Assembly: GCF_902499135.1 (NCBI RefSeq)
Contig: NZ_CABVPR010000052.1
Coordinates: 1 to 41,082, forward strand
Direction of reading: 5' to 3'
Length of the DNA stretch: 41,082 nt
From: Burkholderia dolosa
GTDB lineage: Bacteria; Pseudomonadota; Gammaproteobacteria; Burkholderiales; Burkholderiaceae
Shown here one piece after another: positions 7,602 to 16,208 of this stretch. The stretch's first letter is position 1, and the number at the start of each line of letters is the position of its first letter. Both the position numbers and the translations under genes were made by a program. The notes beneath the pieces are model-generated. The model did no database searches. It had not been told where the DNA came from and saw only the letters and a list, made by a program, of their open reading frames with translations.

Positions 7602-8219
7602 TCAATCCTGCATCGGCGGGCGCCGGTCCAGTGCGACGGTGCCTGACGACGTGTCGGATGCAGCGGGCGGAGCCGCCGCATCCGACGATCGCGCGACGGG
7701 CGCCGCCGGCGCTACCGGACGGCTGACGATCGGCTCCGCGCGCGGCGACACGGCGACCGGTGCGACTGCCGGCTCGCCCGGCACTTTCGCGGCGCGAACC
7801 TCGAGCGCCTGCGCCTTCTCGCGCCGCCGGACGGCCGATGCGAGACGCACGCCGCCGAGACCGAGCACGATCAGCGCGACGCCGGCGATCGCCGACAACA
7901 CCCTGCCGGCCGCGGCGAGCGCCGGGCCGCTGCCCGTGCCGACCGACCACACGACCGTCAGCACGCCGGTCAGCCAGTTCACATGGCCGACCGCCCGCGC
8001 GACGGGCGCCGTCAGATCGCCGTTCACCGCCGCATGAAACGCGAGCCACGCGAGCCCGAGCAGCGCGATGCCGAACGCCTGGCCCAGCATCGCCGGCTGC
8101 ACGCTCGCGAGCCGCAGCGCGTCGAACAGCGCCTGCCACGGCGTCAGCACGAACAGCAGGCCGAACGCCAGCAGCAACACGGCATCGACGACGAGCACGG
8201 CTCGCAGCAGCGGTTTCAT
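7602..8219 (-). CDS. Small four-helix membrane protein between guaB and guaA
   Basis: 205 residues. Four hydrophobic segments are visible at about 7-27, 43-64, 78-96 and 105-122. They are followed by a basic stretch (RRREKAQ) and an Ala/Pro/Ser-rich, presumably cytoplasmic, tail of about 75 residues. No enzymatic motif was recognised. The start lies six bases after the guaB stop with no strong ribosome binding site, so translation is probably coupled to guaB. Co-transcription with guanine nucleotide genes is suggestive, but no transport or signalling role can be assigned. Confidence 0.8.
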   Translation of the reverse strand: MKPLLRAVLVVDAVLLLAFGLLFVLTPWQALFDALRLASVQPAMLGQAFGIALLGLAWLAFHAAVNGDLTAPVARAVGHVNWLTGVLTVVWSVGTGSGPALAAAGRVLSAIAGVALIVLGLGGVRLASAVRRREKAQALEVRAAKVPGEPAVAPVAVSPRAEPIVSRPVAPAAPVARSSDAAAPPAASDTSSGTVALDRRPPMQD

Positions 8220-8225
8220 CGGCGC

Positions 8226-9686
8226 TCAGTCCACGTGGTAGTTCGGCGCTTCCTTCGTGATCTGCACGTCGTGCACGTGCGACTCGCGCATGCCCGCCGC
8301 GGTGATCTGCACGAATTCGGCCTTCTCGTGCAGCTCGTCGATCGTCCGGCAGCCGCAGTAGCCCATGCTCGCGCGCACGCCGCCGACCAGCTGGAACAGG
8401 ATCGCGTTGACCGAACCCTTGTACGCGACGCGCCCTTCGATGCCTTCCGGCACGAGCTTGTCGATGTTCGCGGAGTTGTCCTGGAAGTAGCGGTCGGCCG
8501 CGCCGTCCTTCATCGCGCCGACCGAGCCCATGCCGCGATACGACTTGTACTGGCGGCCCTGATACAGGAACACGTCGCCCGGCGCCTCTTCGGTGCCGGC
8601 GAACATGCTGCCCATCATCACCGCGTTCGCGCCGGCCGCGAGCGCCTTCGCGACGTCGCCGGAGAAACGCACGCCGCCGTCGGCGATGCACGGCACGCCG
8701 GTGCCCTTCAGCGCTTCGGCGACGTTCGCGATCGCGCTGATCTGCGGCACGCCGACGCCCGCGACGATCCGCGTCGTGCAGATCGAGCCGGGGCCGATGC
8801 CGACCTTGACCGCGTCCGCGCCGTATTCGACGAGCGCCTTCGCGGCGGCGGCCGTCGCGATGTTGCCGCCGATCACCTCGACGTGCGGGAATTTCTGCTT
8901 GACCCAGCGCACGCGCTCGAGCACGCCCTTGCTGTGGCCGTGCGCGGTATCGACGACGATCACGTCGACGCCGGCCTGCACGAGCAGCTCGACGCGCTCT
9001 TCATTGTCGGGACCGACGCCGACCGCCGCGCCCGCGCGCAGCTTGCCGTGCTCGTCCTTGCACGCGTCCGGGTGCTCGGTCTGCTTCGTGATGTCCTTGA
9101 CGGTCATCAGGCCGCGCAGTTCGAACGCGTCGTTGACGACCAGCACGCGCTCGAGACGATGGCTGTGCATCAGCGCCTTCGCTTCGGCGAGCGGCGTGCC
9201 TTCCTTGACCGTGACGAGCCGCTCGCGCGGCGTCATGATCGACTTCACGGGCTCGTCGAGACGCGTTTCGAAACGCAGGTCGCGGTTCGTGACGATACCG
9301 ACGAGCTGCGGGCCTTCGACGACCGGGAAGCCGGAAATGCCATGCTGGCGCGACAGCGCGATCACGTCGCGCACCTTCATCTGCGGCGGCACGGTGATCG
9401 GATCGCGGACCACGCCCGACTCGAAGCGCTTGACCTTCGCGACTTCGCGGGCCTGCTCGGCCGGCGTGAGGTTCTTGTGGATGATGCCGACGCCGCCCTG
9501 CTGCGCCATCGCGATCGCGAGGCGACCTTCGGTGACCGTGTCCATCGCGGCGGACACGAGCGGCATGTTCAGGGAGATGTTGCGGGTCAGCTTGGTCTTG
9601 AGGCTGGTGTCGCGCGGCAGAACGTCGGAGAAGGCCGGGACGAGGAGCACGTCATCGAACGTGAGTGCTTTTTGGATCAGACGCAT
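8226..9686 (-). CDS. guaB: IMP dehydrogenase
   Basis: 486 residues. Oxidises IMP to XMP with NAD, the committed step towards GMP. A TIM-barrel catalytic domain is split by two CBS domains (about 91-205), which usually mediate purine nucleotide regulation. The catalytic loop GSICTTR carries C303; GGNIATA and the flap region GYCGCRTI are also seen. AGGA precedes the ATG, with a consensus TATAAT at 9713-9718. Full length for the family. First gene of the guaB - membrane protein - guaA unit. Confidence 0.98.
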   Translation of the reverse strand: MRLIQKALTFDDVLLVPAFSDVLPRDTSLKTKLTRNISLNMPLVSAAMDTVTEGRLAIAMAQQGGVGIIHKNLTPAEQAREVAKVKRFESGVVRDPITVPPQMKVRDVIALSRQHGISGFPVVEGPQLVGIVTNRDLRFETRLDEPVKSIMTPRERLVTVKEGTPLAEAKALMHSHRLERVLVVNDAFELRGLMTVKDITKQTEHPDACKDEHGKLRAGAAVGVGPDNEERVELLVQAGVDVIVVDTAHGHSKGVLERVRWVKQKFPHVEVIGGNIATAAAAKALVEYGADAVKVGIGPGSICTTRIVAGVGVPQISAIANVAEALKGTGVPCIADGGVRFSGDVAKALAAGANAVMMGSMFAGTEEAPGDVFLYQGRQYKSYRGMGSVGAMKDGAADRYFQDNSANIDKLVPEGIEGRVAYKGSVNAILFQLVGGVRASMGYCGCRTIDELHEKAEFVQITAAGMRESHVHDVQITKEAPNYHVD

Positions 9687-9712
9687 GGCAAATCCTATGG
9701 GCGCAAAAGCGA

Positions 9713-9743
9713 ATTATACGCGAAGCGCTGCGAATTTTCACAA
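9713..9743 (-). promoter_or_regulatory. guaB promoter
   Basis: A perfect TATAAT on the minus strand at 9713-9718 lies 27 bases upstream of the guaB ATG. Possible -35 elements are TTGTGA (9738-9743, 19-base spacer) or GTGAAA (9736-9741, 17-base spacer). The resulting leader is only about 20 bases, which leaves no room for a riboswitch. The rest of the 276-base gap up to 9962 holds small hairpins (for example ATTCGG/CCGAAT at 9773-9787) and no convincing gene. Confidence 0.65.
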
Positions 9744-9962
9744 CACGAACAACGGCTTAGCCGTTTTCCGGCATTCGGGGGCCGAATCGTTCGGATCGCC
9801 GTTCGGTTCGTTTTCGATCGCCTTTCGTTTTGCCCGGGGATCGGGTCGTTCGCGCAACGGGCCGGTGCCGGGACGCCGCGTGCCGTGTGCGCGGTCTCGC
9901 GCAAATGCACCGCTGCACCCGCGCCCACGCGTGACGGCGGTCGTGCGGCGCGTGCAGCCACC

Positions 9963-10841
9963 CTACCCGACGCTAGCCGCGCGCACGATCATCGCGACGC
10001 CGCCCGCGACCGCGACCCAGCCGACGGCCCGCGCAACGCGAGCGCCCGCCGGCGCGACGCGCTCGGCCGCGATCGCGATCGTCACCGCGACCATCACACG
10101 CAGATCCATCGCGCCTGCCGCCAGTGCGACCGCCATCAGGTTCCCGCAGCACGCGCTGCAATGCGCGGCGGCCCGCACCCCGTACAACCACGCCGCGGCG
10201 GCGCCCGCTTGCGACGCGCGCGCGTCCCGCAGCACGTGCCGGCAGCACGCAAGCCGACGCGCCTTCCACGCGGAAAACTGCAGCGCACCGGCCACGACGA
10301 CCACCGCGCCCGCGACGAACGGCAGCGCGCGCGCGAATGCGGGCGCGCGTGTCGCGACGGCCGCCAGCGCATCGCCGAGCGGAAACGCCATCGCGCCGAG
10401 CGCCATCCACACGGACAAGTACGCGCCACCGACGATCGCGACGCGCGACGCGTTACCCATCGCGCCCGGCCGACCAGCGCGCCGGCCGTATTGCCACAGC
10501 ACCGGCGCGAGCACCGGCAGCATCATCGCGACCGTCATCGCGCCCCACATGCCGGCAAATGCGGCGAATGCGCGTCCGGCCGACGAGCCGCACGGCCGCA
10601 ACCATCCGCCGGGCATCGACATGCCGCCCATTGCGCCGATCGACGCATGCCGCGCGAGCGTCGCCCATGCAACTGCCCACGCGCCCACGGCGAACACCGC
10701 GACGAGCGTCGCGCCGAACACACGGCGATCCGCACCCGCGGTCAGCTTGGCGGCGCGGCTTGCCGCCCGCTCATGCATCGGCACGAGCGCCGGCTCGCGC
10801 TCGCCGCCGCCCGCCTGCTCACCCGCGCGCGTACTCGTCAT
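9963..10841 (-). CDS. DUF2182 predicted metal-binding integral membrane protein
   Basis: 292 residues when started at the ATG at 10841 (MTSTRAGEQ); a longer frame to 10934 overlaps the previous gene too far. Multiple hydrophobic helices are present, including the family-typical [12 protein letters not shown] segment, together with Cys/His clusters ([17 protein letters not shown]) near the C-terminus that could bind metal. DUF2182 proteins are uncharacterised. The gene overlaps the end of the DUF899 gene by 23 bases, so the two are co-translated; this pairing suggests a joint role, perhaps in redox or metal handling at the membrane, but that is only inference. Confidence 0.8.
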   Translation of the reverse strand: MTSTRAGEQAGGGEREPALVPMHERAASRAAKLTAGADRRVFGATLVAVFAVGAWAVAWATLARHASIGAMGGMSMPGGWLRPCGSSAGRAFAAFAGMWGAMTVAMMLPVLAPVLWQYGRRAGRPGAMGNASRVAIVGGAYLSVWMALGAMAFPLGDALAAVATRAPAFARALPFVAGAVVVVAGALQFSAWKARRLACCRHVLRDARASQAGAAAAWLYGVRAAAHCSACCGNLMAVALAAGAMDLRVMVAVTIAIAAERVAPAGARVARAVGWVAVAGGVAMIVRAASVG

Positions 10842-11583
10842 GACGGCGCCACCATACGCCCGCTTCGTTGCGTCCGCGCGGCGCGCGATCGAGCCACTGG
10901 TACATCCCCCACAGCGCGTCGAGCCCGCGCGCATAGGTCGAGTACGTGTGATAAACGACGCCGTCCTCGCGCACGAACGCGCTCATGCCCGGCCGGTCGA
11001 GCGAGTACGTGACGGGATCGGTGCCGCACGTCGCCGCGAACGCGACGACGGGCGCCGGCGGCGGATTCATGTCCATCGCGTGGCCCGCGCGTTCGTAGTT
11101 GTATTCGACGGCGCCCGTGCGCTGCTGCGTTTCGGTGAACGACACGTTGAAGTCGAAGTTGAAGTCGCTGCCGACCGACGACGCCCACGGAAACGTCCAT
11201 CCCATCCGCTGCCGATACGCGAGCAGCTTCGCGAGCGGCGCGCGCGATACCGCGGTGAGCGTCACGTCGTGGTGCGCGAGATGGATCGCGAAACCGTCGA
11301 AGCCGTCGGCAAGCGCGGAGCACGACGGGCAGCCGGCCTTGTAGTCGGGGCCGAACATGAAGTGATAGACGAGCAGTTGCGAGCGGCCGCGGAACAGGTC
11401 GTCGAGCGTCGCGGGCCCGTCCTCGGTGTCGAACCGGTAGGTCTTGTCGATCCGCATCCACGGCAACGCCTGGCGCCGTCGCGCGAGTTCGTCGCTTTGC
11501 CGCGTCAGCGCCTTTTCCGCGTCGAGCAGCGCCCTGCGCGCCGCGAGCCACTCGTCGCGCGTTCCGGTCGGATGAGTCGTCAT
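10819..11583 (-). CDS. DUF899 thioredoxin-fold protein
   Basis: 254 residues from the ATG at 11583, chosen because AGGAGG precedes it at a good distance; an upstream frame start lacks this. Family marks include [26 protein letters not shown], the redox-type C85-P-S-C88 and, near the end, [14 protein letters not shown]899 proteins resemble thioredoxin/AhpC-TSA folds and are of unknown substrate. It heads an operon with the DUF2182 membrane protein and is divergent from the regulator at 11697, with a 113-base shared promoter region. Confidence 0.88.
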   Translation of the reverse strand: MTTHPTGTRDEWLAARRALLDAEKALTRQSDELARRRQALPWMRIDKTYRFDTEDGPATLDDLFRGRSQLLVYHFMFGPDYKAGCPSCSALADGFDGFAIHLAHHDVTLTAVSRAPLAKLLAYRQRMGWTFPWASSVGSDFNFDFNVSFTETQQRTGAVEYNYERAGHAMDMNPPPAPVVAFAATCGTDPVTYSLDRPGMSAFVREDGVVYHTYSTYARGLDALWGMYQWLDRAPRGRNEAGVWWRRHDEYARG

Positions 11584-11696
11584 CGCCGTTCCTCCTTTCG
11601 ATGGTTGTCCGGGCACGGCGTACCGCGCCGTGTGCGTGGTGCTAGATTAGTGCGCGGCATCGAGCCGCAGGGAGTGACAACTGTGTCGGGATTCCG

Positions 11697-12854
11697 ATGG
11701 ATTCGCTGATCACCGCGGCCGCGCGCGCACTCGCGGCCGGCGACGCGCTCGGTGCGCTGAACCGCGTCGCGCTGCGCGACGACGCGCCGGCGCTCGCATT
11801 GCGCGGGATCGCGCTCGCGCAGCTCGGCGACTTCGAGCGCGCACGCTCGCTGGTGCGCAGCGCCGCGCGCGCATTCAGCGCGAAGGAAGCCGTCGCGCGG
11901 GCGCGCTGCATCGTCGCGGACGCGGAGATCGCGCTCGCATCGCGCGACCTCGGCTGGCCGTCGCGTGCGCTCGATGCCGCGTGCGCGACGCTCGATGCGC
12001 ACGGCGACCGCGCGAACGCCGCGCATGCGCGCTATCTCGGCATACGCCGGCTACTGCTGATCGGACATCTCGACGAAGCCGAACGGCGGCTCGCGGGCCT
12101 CGACCCGGCGCCGCTGCCCGCTGCGGCGCGCGACGCGCTCGAGCGCGCACGCGCGGCCGCGCGGGATGCCGGCATCGCCGCGCTGACGGCGGAAGTCGAT
12201 ACGGCATTCGACGTGCTCGATACGCCGGCCGCGCGGCTGATCGCGCGCGGCGCATCGCGGCTCGTGCTGCTCGACGAAATCGAAGCGCTGCAGGCATCGA
12301 ACACGCTCGTCGTCGACGCGTGCCGCCATACGGTGCGCGACGCGCGCACGACCGTATCGCTCGCGCGGCGCCCGGTGCTGTTCATGCTCGCGCGTGCGCT
12401 CGGCGAAGCGTGGCCGGCCGACGTATCGAGAAATGCGCTGGTAGCCGCCGCGTTTCGCGCGCGGCATGCGGACGAATCGCACCGCGCGCGTCTGCGTGTC
12501 GAAATCGGCCGACTGCGCGCCGTGCTGCGCCCGCTCGCGAACATCAGCGCGACGCCGCGCGGCTTCGCGCTCGAGCCGCTCGGCGTGCGCGAGACCGTCG
12601 TGCTCGCGCGGCCGGTCGACGACCGTCATGCGGCCGTGCTCGCGCTGCTCGCCGACGGCGAGGCGTGGTCGAGCTCCGCACTGGCGCTCGCGCTCGGCGC
12701 GAGCCAGCGCACCGTCCAGCGCGCGCTGGATGCGCTCCGCGAAGCCGGCAAGGTGCACGCGCTCGGCCGCGGGCGCGCGCGCCGCTGGATGATGCCGCCG
12801 CTGCCCGGATTCGCGACGACCTTGTTACTCCCGGCGCCGCTGCCGGCCGACTAA
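11697..12854 (+). CDS. Transcriptional regulator with two apparent HTH segments
   Basis: 385 residues, weak GGGA ribosome site. Residues about 1-190 are Ala/Arg-rich helices resembling tetratricopeptide-type packing ([20 protein letters not shown]). Residues about 235-290 ([22 protein letters not shown]...ATPRGFAL) resemble the end of an OmpR/SARP-type winged helix. Residues about 320-370 ([28 protein letters not shown]) form a second winged HTH of the DeoR/MarR kind. Divergent position suggests control of the DUF899-DUF2182 operon and of the propeller gene 31 bases downstream. No effector-binding domain was recognised. Confidence 0.75.
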   Translation: MDSLITAAARALAAGDALGALNRVALRDDAPALALRGIALAQLGDFERARSLVRSAARAFSAKEAVARARCIVADAEIALASRDLGWPSRALDAACATLDAHGDRANAAHARYLGIRRLLLIGHLDEAERRLAGLDPAPLPAAARDALERARAAARDAGIAALTAEVDTAFDVLDTPAARLIARGASRLVLLDEIEALQASNTLVVDACRHTVRDARTTVSLARRPVLFMLARALGEAWPADVSRNALVAAAFRARHADESHRARLRVEIGRLRAVLRPLANISATPRGFALEPLGVRETVVLARPVDDRHAAVLALLADGEAWSSSALALALGASQRTVQRALDALREAGKVHALGRGRARRWMMPPLPGFATTLLLPAPLPAD

Positions 12855-12885
12855 TATCGGTTCACCGAACCTTGGGGCGACCATC

Positions 12886-13578
12886 ATGAAGCGATCCACC
12901 GCAGACATCATCCGCGAATACGGCCCGTTTCCGGGCGTCGACGGCGTGCACGGCGTCACGTTCGACGGGCGGCACGTATGGTTCGCGTCCGGCGACCGGC
13001 TGAACGCGCTCGACCCCGACGACGGCACGACGGTCCGCACGCTCGACGTCGCCGCGCATGCGGGCACCGCGTTCGACGGCCGCCATCTGTTCCAGATCGT
13101 CGAGGACCGGATCGAGAAGATCGACCCGGAATCAGGCCGCGTCGTCGCGACGATTCCGGCGCCCGGCGGCGGCGGCGATTCGGGGCTCGCCTGGGCGGAA
13201 GGCACGCTGTGGGTCGGCCAGTACCGCGAACGGAAGATTCATCAGGTGGATCCGCAGTCGGGCGCGGTGCTGCGCACGATCGAGTCGAACCGCTTCGTGA
13301 CCGGCGTCACGTGGGTCGACGGCGAACTGTGGCACGGCACGTGGGAAGCCGACGTCAGCGAGCTGCGGCGCGTCGATCCGGACACGAGACGCGTGCTCGA
13401 GCAGATCGACATGCCGCCGGGCGTCGGCGTGTCGGGGCTCGAATCCGACGGCCGCGACGCGTTCTACTGCGGCGGCGGCAACAGCGGCAAGCTGCGTACC
13501 GTGCGACGCCCCGCACGCGCCGGCAAGTCCGCGTCGCCGCGCGAGCATGGCGACGCGTCGACCGATTCCACCAGCTGA
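12886..13578 (+). CDS. Beta-propeller protein, glutamine-cyclotransferase/YVTN-like
   Basis: 230 residues. Repeated strands of about 40-45 residues with patterns such as GVTFDGRHVWFASGDRLNALDPDDGTTVRTL and GTLWVGQYRERKIHQVDPQSGAVLRTI indicate a propeller of about five blades. No signal peptide is visible, so it is probably cytoplasmic. The fold resembles glutaminyl cyclase and SMP-30/Vgb-type proteins, but catalytic residues cannot be assigned. It follows the regulator by 31 bases and is probably co-transcribed with it. The last 25 residues are low-complexity. Confidence 0.75.
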   Translation: MKRSTADIIREYGPFPGVDGVHGVTFDGRHVWFASGDRLNALDPDDGTTVRTLDVAAHAGTAFDGRHLFQIVEDRIEKIDPESGRVVATIPAPGGGGDSGLAWAEGTLWVGQYRERKIHQVDPQSGAVLRTIESNRFVTGVTWVDGELWHGTWEADVSELRRVDPDTRRVLEQIDMPPGVGVSGLESDGRDAFYCGGGNSGKLRTVRRPARAGKSASPREHGDASTDSTS

Positions 13579-13672
13579 CCGCGGCGCGGCACCGAGTGCA
13601 GGAATGAACAAGACGCGAACGCGGCGCCGTCGCTAAGATGCGCGCTCGTCAGTCTTTCGTTCGGAGCAGTCG

Positions 13673-14656
13673 ATGCAGCGCGGTGTCGTGTATGGCGTCC
13701 TCGCAGGCGCCTTGTGGGGTATGGTGTTTCTCGTTCCGCGGCTGCTGACCGATTTCTCGCCGCTGCTGCTGAGCGCCGGCCGCTACGCGATGTACGGGCT
13801 CGTGTCGGTGGCCGCCGCGCTGCCGGCCGCGCGCTCGCTGCTCGCGCGGCTGACGCGCGGCGACGTCGTCGAACTCGCGAAGCTCGCGCTGATCGGCAAC
13901 GTCGCGTACTACATGCTGCTGTCCGGCGCCGTGCATCTGATCGGCATCGCGCCCAGCTCGCTGATCGTCGGCGTGCTGCCCGTCACCGTCACGCTCGCGG
14001 GGCTGCGCGATCGCGGCGCGATGCCACTGCGGCGCCTGCTCGCGCCGCTCGCGCTGGTGATCGCGGGCATCGCGTGCATCAACGTCGAACTGTTCACATC
14101 CGAAGCCGCGCATGCAACGACACTCGCGCAGAAGCTCGCGGGCATCGCGTGCGCATCCGGTGCGCTCGCGAGCTGGACCTGGTATGCGGTTGCGAACACG
14201 CGCTATCTGCAACGCCATCATCGGTTCGGCGGCAACGAATGGTCGGTGTTGTGGGGCGTCGTGACCGGCCTGATCGGCGCGCTGTGCTGGATCGCGGTCG
14301 TCGCGCTGCCGGCCGGCACGGTGCAGGCGGCCGTTCCGGCATCGCGCTGGCAACTGTTCTGGCTGCTGAATCTCGCGCTCGCGATCGGCGCGTCGTGGCT
14401 CGGCAACGGACTGTGGAACGCCGCGTCGAAGCGGCTGCCGCTCACGCTGTCCGGTCAGCTGATCGTATTCGAGACCGTGTTCGCGATGCTGTACGCGTTC
14501 ATCTACGACGAGCGGATGCCGCGTACGCTCGAGATCGCGGCACTCGTGCTGCTGCTTGCCGGCGTGTACGGATCGGTGCGCCGGCACGGCGGCGCGCATG
14601 ACGGCGGCAGTCGACCATGCGATTCAGCAGCAAGCGCGAACGCCGCGACGCATTGA
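13673..14656 (+). CDS. EamA/DMT-family transporter
   Basis: 327 residues; GGAG lies about eight bases before the ATG. About ten hydrophobic helices form two EamA-like halves. The first helix, GVVYGVLAGALWGMVFLVPRLL, is typical of drug/metabolite transporters. The second half ends with LSGQLIVFETVFAMLYAFIYDERMP, a characteristic EamA segment. The tail is short, basic and soluble. The substrate cannot be inferred. It is separated by 94 bases from the propeller gene and by 88 bases from the convergent rnfH gene; no clear terminator was found in that gap. Confidence 0.9.
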   Translation: MQRGVVYGVLAGALWGMVFLVPRLLTDFSPLLLSAGRYAMYGLVSVAAALPAARSLLARLTRGDVVELAKLALIGNVAYYMLLSGAVHLIGIAPSSLIVGVLPVTVTLAGLRDRGAMPLRRLLAPLALVIAGIACINVELFTSEAAHATTLAQKLAGIACASGALASWTWYAVANTRYLQRHHRFGGNEWSVLWGVVTGLIGALCWIAVVALPAGTVQAAVPASRWQLFWLLNLALAIGASWLGNGLWNAASKRLPLTLSGQLIVFETVFAMLYAFIYDERMPRTLEIAALVLLLAGVYGSVRRHGGAHDGGSRPCDSAASANAATH

Positions 14657-14744
14657 GCGCCGCGCAGGACGTCGCACCGCATGTCGGAGCGTATGTCCGA
14701 CGAATCGGCACGAAGCGGGAAACGAAGCGACGGCGCCGTGCCGG

Positions 14745-15068
14745 TCAGCGCGCGTCCTTGTGCAGCCACTTGCGGCCCTCGACCGAGCCGTCGCGGCGCT
14801 GCTTGTCGACGCGCCGCTGACGCGCGAGCTTCGGATCGACGATCAGCGGACGGTAGATCTCGACGCGATCGTGATCGGCGAGCGGCGCGTCGAGCGATAC
14901 GAGCTTGCCGTACACGCCGGTCTTCGCGTGCGCGAGCTCGATTTCCGGGTGCAGCGCGAGCACGCCGCTCGCGTCGATCGCGGCGCGCACGGTCGCGCCT
15001 TCGGGCAACGAAACCGCGATCAGCGTCTGGCGATCCGGCAGCGCGTAGCAGACTTCGACCGACAGCAT
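14745..15068 (-). CDS. RnfH/RatB family ubiquitin-fold protein
   Basis: 107 residues from the ATG at 15068, preceded by AAGGGG; a longer frame to 15218 overlaps ratA and is not supported. The sequence VEVCYALPDRQTLIAVSLPEGATVRAAIDASG and DRVEIYRPLIVDPKLARQRR are typical of the RnfH (UPF0125) family, a beta-grasp fold. The C-terminus is basic. It starts four bases after the ratA stop, giving the conserved ratA-rnfH pair. Its biochemical function is not settled in the family. Confidence 0.92.
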   Translation of the reverse strand: MLSVEVCYALPDRQTLIAVSLPEGATVRAAIDASGVLALHPEIELAHAKTGVYGKLVSLDAPLADHDRVEIYRPLIVDPKLARQRRVDKQRRDGSVEGRKWLHKDAR

Positions 15069-15072
15069 CGCG

Positions 15073-15510
15073 TCACCCCTTCCCGTAGCGCTGGTTCGCG
15101 CGCTTGACGAACGAATCGACGAACGTGTTCGCGATATGGCTGAACACTGGCCCGATGATCTTCTCGAGCAGGATGCTCGAAAATTCGTAGTGCAGCGCGA
15201 ACTCGATCTTGCATGCATCGGCGCGCAGCGGGATGAAGCGCCACGAGCCGGTGAACTTCTTGAACGGACCGTCCGCGAATTCCATGTCGATCCGTGTCGG
15301 ACGCTGCTGCGTATTGCGCGTCGCGAAATGCTGCTTGATGCCCTTGAAGTTGATGTCGATGCGCGCTTCCATCCCGCGGTCGTCCTGACGGCGGATTTCG
15401 ACGCCGCCGCACCACGGCAGGAAATTGGGGTAGTCGGCCACGTCGGTGACGAGGTCGAACATCTGTTCCGCCGAATGACGGATCAATACGGTTTTCTGGA
15501 CATCTGCCAT
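15073..15510 (-). CDS. ratA: RatA/COQ10-type START-domain protein
   Basis: 145 residues, full length. START/polyketide-cyclase fold, with the conserved opening KTVLIRHSAEQMFDLVTDVADYPNFLPWC and C-terminal helix SSILLEKIIGPVFSHIANTFVDSFVKRA. In E. coli RatA was reported to block 70S ribosome association; related proteins (Coq10) bind ubiquinone precursors, and either role is possible here. It is divergent from smpB, as in many gamma- and betaproteobacteria, with overlapping promoters at 15571-15586. Confidence 0.92.
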   Translation of the reverse strand: MADVQKTVLIRHSAEQMFDLVTDVADYPNFLPWCGGVEIRRQDDRGMEARIDINFKGIKQHFATRNTQQRPTRIDMEFADGPFKKFTGSWRFIPLRADACKIEFALHYEFSSILLEKIIGPVFSHIANTFVDSFVKRANQRYGKG

Positions 15511-15567
15511 AAATCGCGCGGCATCGCTTGAAGTGGGAACGCAAGCCGGGCGATTCCCCGCCCGCTT

Positions 15568-15586
15568 TGCTAAAATCGTGATTTTA
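15568..15586. promoter_or_regulatory. Overlapping divergent promoters of smpB and ratA within a palindrome
   Basis: TAAAATCGTGATTTTA (15571-15586) is a perfect palindrome, and each strand begins with a -10-like TAAAAT. On the plus strand it is preceded by TGC, giving an extended -10 for smpB. -35 elements are poor. The two promoters would compete for polymerase. Confidence 0.5.
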
Positions 15587-15608
15587 AACGAGTTGGGCCG
15601 ATCCCTTC

Positions 15609-16055
15609 ATGAGCATCATCGACAACAGGAAAGCGCACTTCGATTACCACATCGAGGAACGCTACGAGGCCGGGCTCGTGCTGGAGGGCTGGGAAGTCAA
15701 GGCGTTGCGCGCCGGGCGCGGTCAGATCAAGGAAGGCTACGTCGTGATCAAGAACGCCGAGATCTTCCTGATCGGCACGCACATCAGCCCGCTGCCCGAG
15801 GCCTCGACGCACATCAAGCCCGATCCGGTGCGCACGCGCAAGCTGCTGCTGCACCGTGACGAAATCAAGAAACTGATCGGCAAGGTCGAGCAGCGCGGCT
15901 ACACGCTCGTGCCGCTGAACTTCCACTACAAGGGCGGCCGCGTGAAATGCGACATCGCGCTTGCGAAGGGCAAGAAGCTGCACGACAAGCGCGAAACCGA
16001 GAAGAAGCGCGATTGGGAGCGCGAAAAGGCGCGCATCCTGCGGGCGGGCACCTGA
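15609..16055 (+). CDS. smpB: SsrA-binding protein SmpB
   Basis: 148 residues. Binds tmRNA and delivers it to stalled ribosomes for trans-translation. The OB-fold core shows [32 protein letters not shown] and [20 protein letters not shown], the signature and the basic tail that enters the mRNA channel. Full length. The ribosome site is weak. Followed by a strong terminator at 16081. The tmRNA gene itself was not found in this window. Confidence 0.97.
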   Translation: MSIIDNRKAHFDYHIEERYEAGLVLEGWEVKALRAGRGQIKEGYVVIKNAEIFLIGTHISPLPEASTHIKPDPVRTRKLLLHRDEIKKLIGKVEQRGYTLVPLNFHYKGGRVKCDIALAKGKKLHDKRETEKKRDWEREKARILRAGT

Positions 16056-16080
16056 CGCCGCCGCGCTCGACGCGCATCGC

Positions 16081-16118
16081 AAACGACACGGCCCGCGCGA
16101 AGCGGGCCGTGTCGTTTT
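16081..16118. terminator. Strong bidirectional terminator after smpB
   Basis: A 16-base perfect stem (16081-16096 and 16102-16117) has a five-base loop and is followed by TTTT overlapping the right arm. It lies between the converging smpB (stop 16055) and SPFH (stop 16209) genes, so it can serve both. Confidence 0.9.
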
Positions 16119-16208
16119 GAAGGCGCCGAACGAGCGTGTCGATCGGCGGGCTGCGCGACGATTCGCCGCACGCCGCCGGCAGCGGCCGGCGCCGCACGCA
16201 TGCCCATG

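Noticed and set aside
9687-9720. Purine riboswitch controlling guaB
   Set aside because: The predicted leader is about 20 bases, too short for an aptamer, and no purine-riboswitch core was seen.
9695-9961. 88-codon open frame between guaB and the DUF2182 gene
   Set aside because: Contains the guaB promoter with a perfect TATAAT, has no ribosome site, and its translation is Arg/Pro-rich without recognisable features.
7983-11012. Very long open frames on the plus strand opposite guaB and the DUF2182/DUF899 genes
   Set aside because: Antisense frames of GC-rich genes lack stops by composition; the translations are Arg/His/Ala-rich without domains, and the minus-strand genes are clear.
15073-15510. 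RatA as part of a mobile toxin-antitoxin pair with RnfH
   Set aside because: The pair is conserved beside smpB in the core genome; RnfH is not shown to be an antitoxin, so this is not an accessory module.
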